A stretch of DNA of 8,162 nucleotides, from contig UQCM01000089.1 of assembly GCA_900539525.1 (NCBI GenBank), forward strand, positions 1 to 8,162, read 5' to 3'. The notes beneath the pieces are model-generated. The model saw only the letters and a list, made by a program, of their open reading frames with translations. It had not been told where the DNA came from and did no database searches. Below, one piece after another: positions 6,229 to 8,162 of this stretch (positions are counted from its first letter, which is position 1; each line of letters begins with the position of its first letter). The stretch is from an uncultured Blautia sp. (GTDB lineage Bacteria > Bacillota > Clostridia > Lachnospirales > Lachnospiraceae). A program made the position numbers and the translations under genes.

Positions 6229-7254
6229 ATGAATAAAGGGACAGAGAAGAAACGGCTGTTGATTTTTATACTTATCGCATACGGTGTCACTTTTTTGCTG
6301 GGATTTTTGATGTGGTACGGATGCGGGAAGCAGACGGATCTGAGTGTTTTTCCGACTGCCCAGATGCTGTATCCGGCGGCGGGTGTGATGCTGGGATATT
6401 TGCTGATAAGGAAAGAAGACGATGGGATGCCGAAGTGGTTTTTCCGGTTTTTCCTGCTTCTCACGGCAGTTCTGGTGATACTGGCTGTACTGTCTGCAGC
6501 ATTGCCGGATCAGTTCGTGATCCTGTCAGGCACAGCTGTTTCCTTATGGCTCCTTCTCAGCCAGTATATCGTGATTGTGGGAAGCCTGGTGGGATGGATA
6601 TTTCTTCTTGCGGCGCGGAAAAGGCGGCGTGCCGCTTACGGGCTGAGCTGGAAAAACGGAAAAGCCTCCGTGCTCTGCGTGCTTCTGTTTGTGGTCTTAT
6701 ATTTTTTAAGAACGGCTGTTTCCTGTGCGGTGTCCGGACAGTTCTCCGTGTTTCTGATGATTTTTGAGGAACCAATGACATGGGTCGGCCTGATCGTGCT
6801 GCCGGTTAATTTTTTCCTTTCTTATCTCTGCTTTTTCGGAGAGGAATATGGATGGAGATACTATTTGCAGCCATTGCTTCAGAAAAAATTTGGACTGCGG
6901 GCAGGAGTCATACTGCTGGGGGTGGTCTGGGGGCTCTGGCATCTGCCGATAGATTTTTTCTATTACACGACGGAGACAGGTCCTGCCATGGCAGCGGCGC
7001 AGCAGATCACCTGTATTTCTCTGGGAATCTTTTTTGCCTATGCCTATATGAAGACACAGAATATCTGGGTTCCGGTCATCCTGCACTTTTTAAATAACAA
7101 TCTGATAGCGGTCATTTCCGGAAATTATTCCAGTAACGTACTGCAGAATCAGTATGTCGCCTGGAGTGATCTGCTGCCGGCACTGTTGATCAATGGAGTG
7201 TTTTTCGGACTGTTTCTTTTTGCAAAGCCGTTTCGACGTTCTTTGCGATCATAA
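6229..7254 (+). CDS. CPBP-family (CAAX/Abi) intramembrane metalloprotease
   Basis: This is a 341-residue polytopic membrane protein with about eight hydrophobic segments. All three CPBP motifs are intact: EEYGWR (E205, E206, R210), WGLWHLP (H238) and HFLNNN (H286, N290). It should therefore be a catalytically active glutamate-type intramembrane protease. Known relatives do CAAX-like processing, give bacteriocin immunity, or act in peptide signalling, such as MroQ with the S. aureus Agr system. The ATG at 6229 follows AAAAGAGGAG, 15 nt after the lipoprotein stop. It is the last gene of the operon; a strong terminator begins 5 nt after its stop. Association with an AgrA/AgrC-like pair makes processing of, or resistance to, a membrane-active peptide plausible, but the substrate is not shown by the sequence. 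Confidence 0.9.
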   Translation: MNKGTEKKRLLIFILIAYGVTFLLGFLMWYGCGKQTDLSVFPTAQMLYPAAGVMLGYLLIRKEDDGMPKWFFRFFLLLTAVLVILAVLSAALPDQFVILSGTAVSLWLLLSQYIVIVGSLVGWIFLLAARKRRRAAYGLSWKNGKASVLCVLLFVVLYFLRTAVSCAVSGQFSVFLMIFEEPMTWVGLIVLPVNFFLSYLCFFGEEYGWRYYLQPLLQKKFGLRAGVILLGVVWGLWHLPIDFFYYTTETGPAMAAAQQITCISLGIFFAYAYMKTQNIWVPVILHFLNNNLIAVISGNYSSNVLQNQYVAWSDLLPALLINGVFFGLFLFAKPFRRSLRS

Positions 7255-7259
7255 AGAAA

Positions 7260-7290
7260 GGGCGGCTTCCAATGCGAAGCCGCCCTCTCT
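7260..7290. terminator. Bidirectional Rho-independent terminator between convergent genes
   Basis: GGGCGGCTTC (7260-7269) and GAAGCCGCCC (7276-7285) make a perfect 10-bp GC-rich stem around CAATGC. On the plus strand TCTCTTCTT follows; on the minus strand TTTCTTTAT follows. It can therefore end both the four-gene operon from the left and hsp20 from the right. Confidence 0.88.
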
Positions 7291-7330
7291 TCTTGAGAAC
7301 TATGGGAAATCGGTAAATGGTATTTTGTCA

Positions 7331-7759
7331 CTATTCAATCGTGATTAATTTTGGCTGTTCTTTTTCCACCTGAGGAAGCTGTTTCGGAATCGCCAGACGC
7401 AGGATGCCGTTCTGGAATGCCGCCTTGATATCCTCCTGACGAACCTCTTCGCCTACATAGAAGCTTCTCTTGCAGGTTCCGGTGTAGCGCTCTTTGCGGA
7501 TAAATTTTCCGTTTTTGTCCTTTTCTTCTTTCTTATCTTCATGATTTGCTGTAATGGTCAGATAGCCATCCTTCAGTTCTGCCTGTACATCTTCCTTGTT
7601 GTAGCCCGGAAGTTCGATATCCAGCAGATAACCATTCTCATTTTCCTGGATATCAGATTTCATAATGTGGCTCGTAGTTACCGGTTCATAAGAACGGGTG
7701 AAAAACGGATCGTTAAACATATCATCAAATAAATCAAAAGCTCTGTTTGTAAGTAACAT
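7331..7759 (-). CDS. hsp20: Small heat shock protein, Hsp20/alpha-crystallin family
   Basis: This 142-residue cytoplasmic ATP-independent chaperone holds unfolding proteins soluble for refolding by DnaK/ClpB. The N-terminal arm is short (about 1-32, with the helix FDLFDDMFNDPFF). The alpha-crystallin domain spans about 33-126 and contains DIELPGYNKEDV and the conserved NGILRLAIPK near its end. The C-terminal tail ends with an I-T-I motif at 139-141, which docks neighbouring subunits in oligomers. Length and domain order are normal. The ATG follows a perfect AGGAGG site. Upstream are a sigma-A promoter and a CIRCE operator, so HrcA repression with heat induction is likely; regulation of hsp20 by CIRCE is known in some low-GC Gram-positives. 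It is a single-gene transcript converging on the two-component operon. Confidence 0.95.
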   Translation of the reverse strand: MLLTNRAFDLFDDMFNDPFFTRSYEPVTTSHIMKSDIQENENGYLLDIELPGYNKEDVQAELKDGYLTITANHEDKKEEKDKNGKFIRKERYTGTCKRSFYVGEEVRQEDIKAAFQNGILRLAIPKQLPQVEKEQPKLITIE

Positions 7760-7783
7760 AAATCATTCCTCCTTTTATTGTGA

Positions 7784-7865
7784 CAGAACTGCCCGTTTCC
7801 GTAATGCGGAAAACTGAGTTCTGAGATGCCGCTTAGCGGTTGGTGCAACAGTTTTTAATGTTGCA
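7784..7865 (-). promoter_or_regulatory. Structured 5' leader of hsp20 (three predicted hairpins)
   Basis: The inferred leader is about 120 nt. Nearest the start codon, 7784-7790 pairs with 7817-7823 (CAGAACT/AGTTCTG) and encloses a second stem, 7796-7801 with 7807-7812 (TTTCCG/CGGAAA). Next is CCGC/GCGG (7829-7832 with 7836-7839), then TGCAAC/GTTGCA (7844-7849 with 7860-7865). The Shine-Dalgarno (about 7767-7774) is outside these stems. A thermosensor or mRNA-stability role is possible but unproven. Confidence 0.45.
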
Positions 7866-7886
7866 TCTGTTTTATTTGTTATATAT

Positions 7887-7915
7887 GTTATAGCACTAAT
7901 TATTAGCACTGTCAA
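7887..7915 (-). promoter_or_regulatory. Sigma-A promoter of hsp20
   Basis: On the minus strand, TTGACA (7910-7915) is a perfect -35 and TATAAC (7887-7892) is the -10, with a 17-nt spacer. Transcription would start near 7880. The -35 lies inside the CIRCE element, so bound HrcA would block polymerase. Confidence 0.82.
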
Positions 7916-7929
7916 GAGGTGAGTGCTAA
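7903..7929. promoter_or_regulatory. CIRCE operator (HrcA binding site) with one altered arm base
   Basis: TTAGCACTG, a 9-nt spacer, and GAGTGCTAA match the CIRCE consensus TTAGCACTC-N9-GAGTGCTAA at 17 of 18 arm positions; only the last base of the left arm differs (G for C). An extra TAGCACT half-site lies at 7891-7897, 13 bp from the matching bases of the left arm, within the promoter spacer. Confidence 0.92.
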
Positions 7930-8117
7930 TAATTTGTGAAAAAAGTGTGAAAAGATGAGTTGGCATATAGACTCAACTTTACTCAGGCATTCAGAAATAC
8001 ATGGAAACGGGTAAAGTATTCAACCGGAGATTACCGAAAAGTCAATGACAATTCATGCAACTCTATGAAAAAGCTTTGAAAAAGGATTCTGGCAGATTTA
8101 TAATTGCTTTATCAAAT
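7930..8117. other. AT-rich stretch without a recognised gene
   Basis: No convincing coding region, RNA gene, or promoter was found. One frame is open from about 7950 to the TGA ending at 8078 on the plus strand, but it has only a late ATG near its end, no ribosome site, and no recognisable protein. It may be spacer or decayed sequence flanking an insertion element. Confidence 0.5.
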
Positions 8118-8160
8118 GTGTCGTAAAACCCCTAGCTTTAGCTATGGGGATATAAGACAC
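8118..8160 (+). mobile_element. Possible IS200/IS605-type terminal hairpin (element continues off-window)
   Basis: CCCCTAGC (8129-8136) pairs with GCTA and GGGG (8141-8144, 8146-8149) around TTTA with one unpaired T. The hairpin is bracketed by GTGTC (8118-8122) and GACAC (8156-8160). From memory, CCCCTAGCTTTAGCTATGGGG-like hairpins are typical of the ends of IS200/IS605-family elements in Clostridia, where TnpA recognises them as single-stranded DNA. No tnpA or tnpB coding sequence is in the window, so the end type (left or right) cannot be set. It could instead be a plain hairpin terminator, although no T-tract follows. Confidence 0.5.
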
Positions 8161-8162
8161 GT

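Noticed and set aside
7541..7732. Plus-strand frame opposite hsp20
   Set aside because: No ribosome site, and it lies entirely antisense to a clear Hsp20 gene.
7775..7966. 63-codon minus-strand frame upstream of hsp20
   Set aside because: It runs through CIRCE, the promoter and the leader hairpins and has no recognisable protein features.
7950..8078. About 43-codon open stretch on the plus strand
   Set aside because: No suitable start or ribosome site. An open stretch of this length is not unusual by chance.
1..8162. CRISPR array, tRNA, rRNA or riboswitch
   Set aside because: No regularly spaced repeats, cloverleaf, rRNA core sequence or recognisable aptamer was seen on either strand.

Overview
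The window looks like a chromosomal segment of a gut-type Clostridia, most likely Lachnospiraceae. The indications are low-GC Gram-positive AGGAGG-type ribosome binding sites, sigma-A-type promoters, a HrcA/CIRCE-controlled Hsp20, an AgrA/AgrC-like LytTR/GHKL two-component pair, and protein sequences of a clostridial character. This is judged by eye; no database search was possible.

Region 1 (1-3600) carries two co-directional metabolic genes. The first (124-1050) is a 308-residue TIM-barrel-like protein of unknown function that I believe belongs to the DUF7916 group. The second (1215-3509) is a full-length aconitase-superfamily hydratase of the YbhJ type. It has three [4Fe-4S] cysteines and most aconitase active-site residues, but one substrate-binding serine is replaced by alanine. 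Each gene has its own promoter region with strong dyad symmetry, and the 9-mer TGCTTGCAT lies at the centre of one dyad upstream of each. That suggests a shared regulator and possibly one undescribed two-enzyme pathway. A hairpin/T-tract terminator (3558-3597) ends the unit. The gap after it holds a palindrome flanked by direct repeats, and a 15-bp part of this recurs inverted in the gap between the first two genes.

Region 2 (3684-7290) is a four-gene operon behind a well-formed promoter (TTTACT-N17-TATACT). It contains a LytTR response regulator, a GHKL sensor kinase (ATGA overlap with the regulator), a DUF3887-type lipoprotein, and a multi-pass CPBP (CAAX/Abi) protease with all three motifs intact. 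It ends at a strong bidirectional terminator. No peptide pheromone gene (agrD/agrB type) is present. The layout suggests an envelope- or peptide-sensing module with its own surface lipoprotein and membrane protease.

Region 3 (7260-7929, minus strand) is an hsp20 gene. Its sigma-A promoter (TTGACA-N17-TATAAC) is embedded in a CIRCE operator with an extra half-site, and its roughly 120-nt leader has three predicted hairpins. The last stretch (7930-8117) has no recognisable gene. The window ends in a CCCCTAGC/GCTATGGGG hairpin bracketed by GTGTC/GACAC, which resembles the subterminal hairpin of an IS200/IS605-family element continuing beyond the window.
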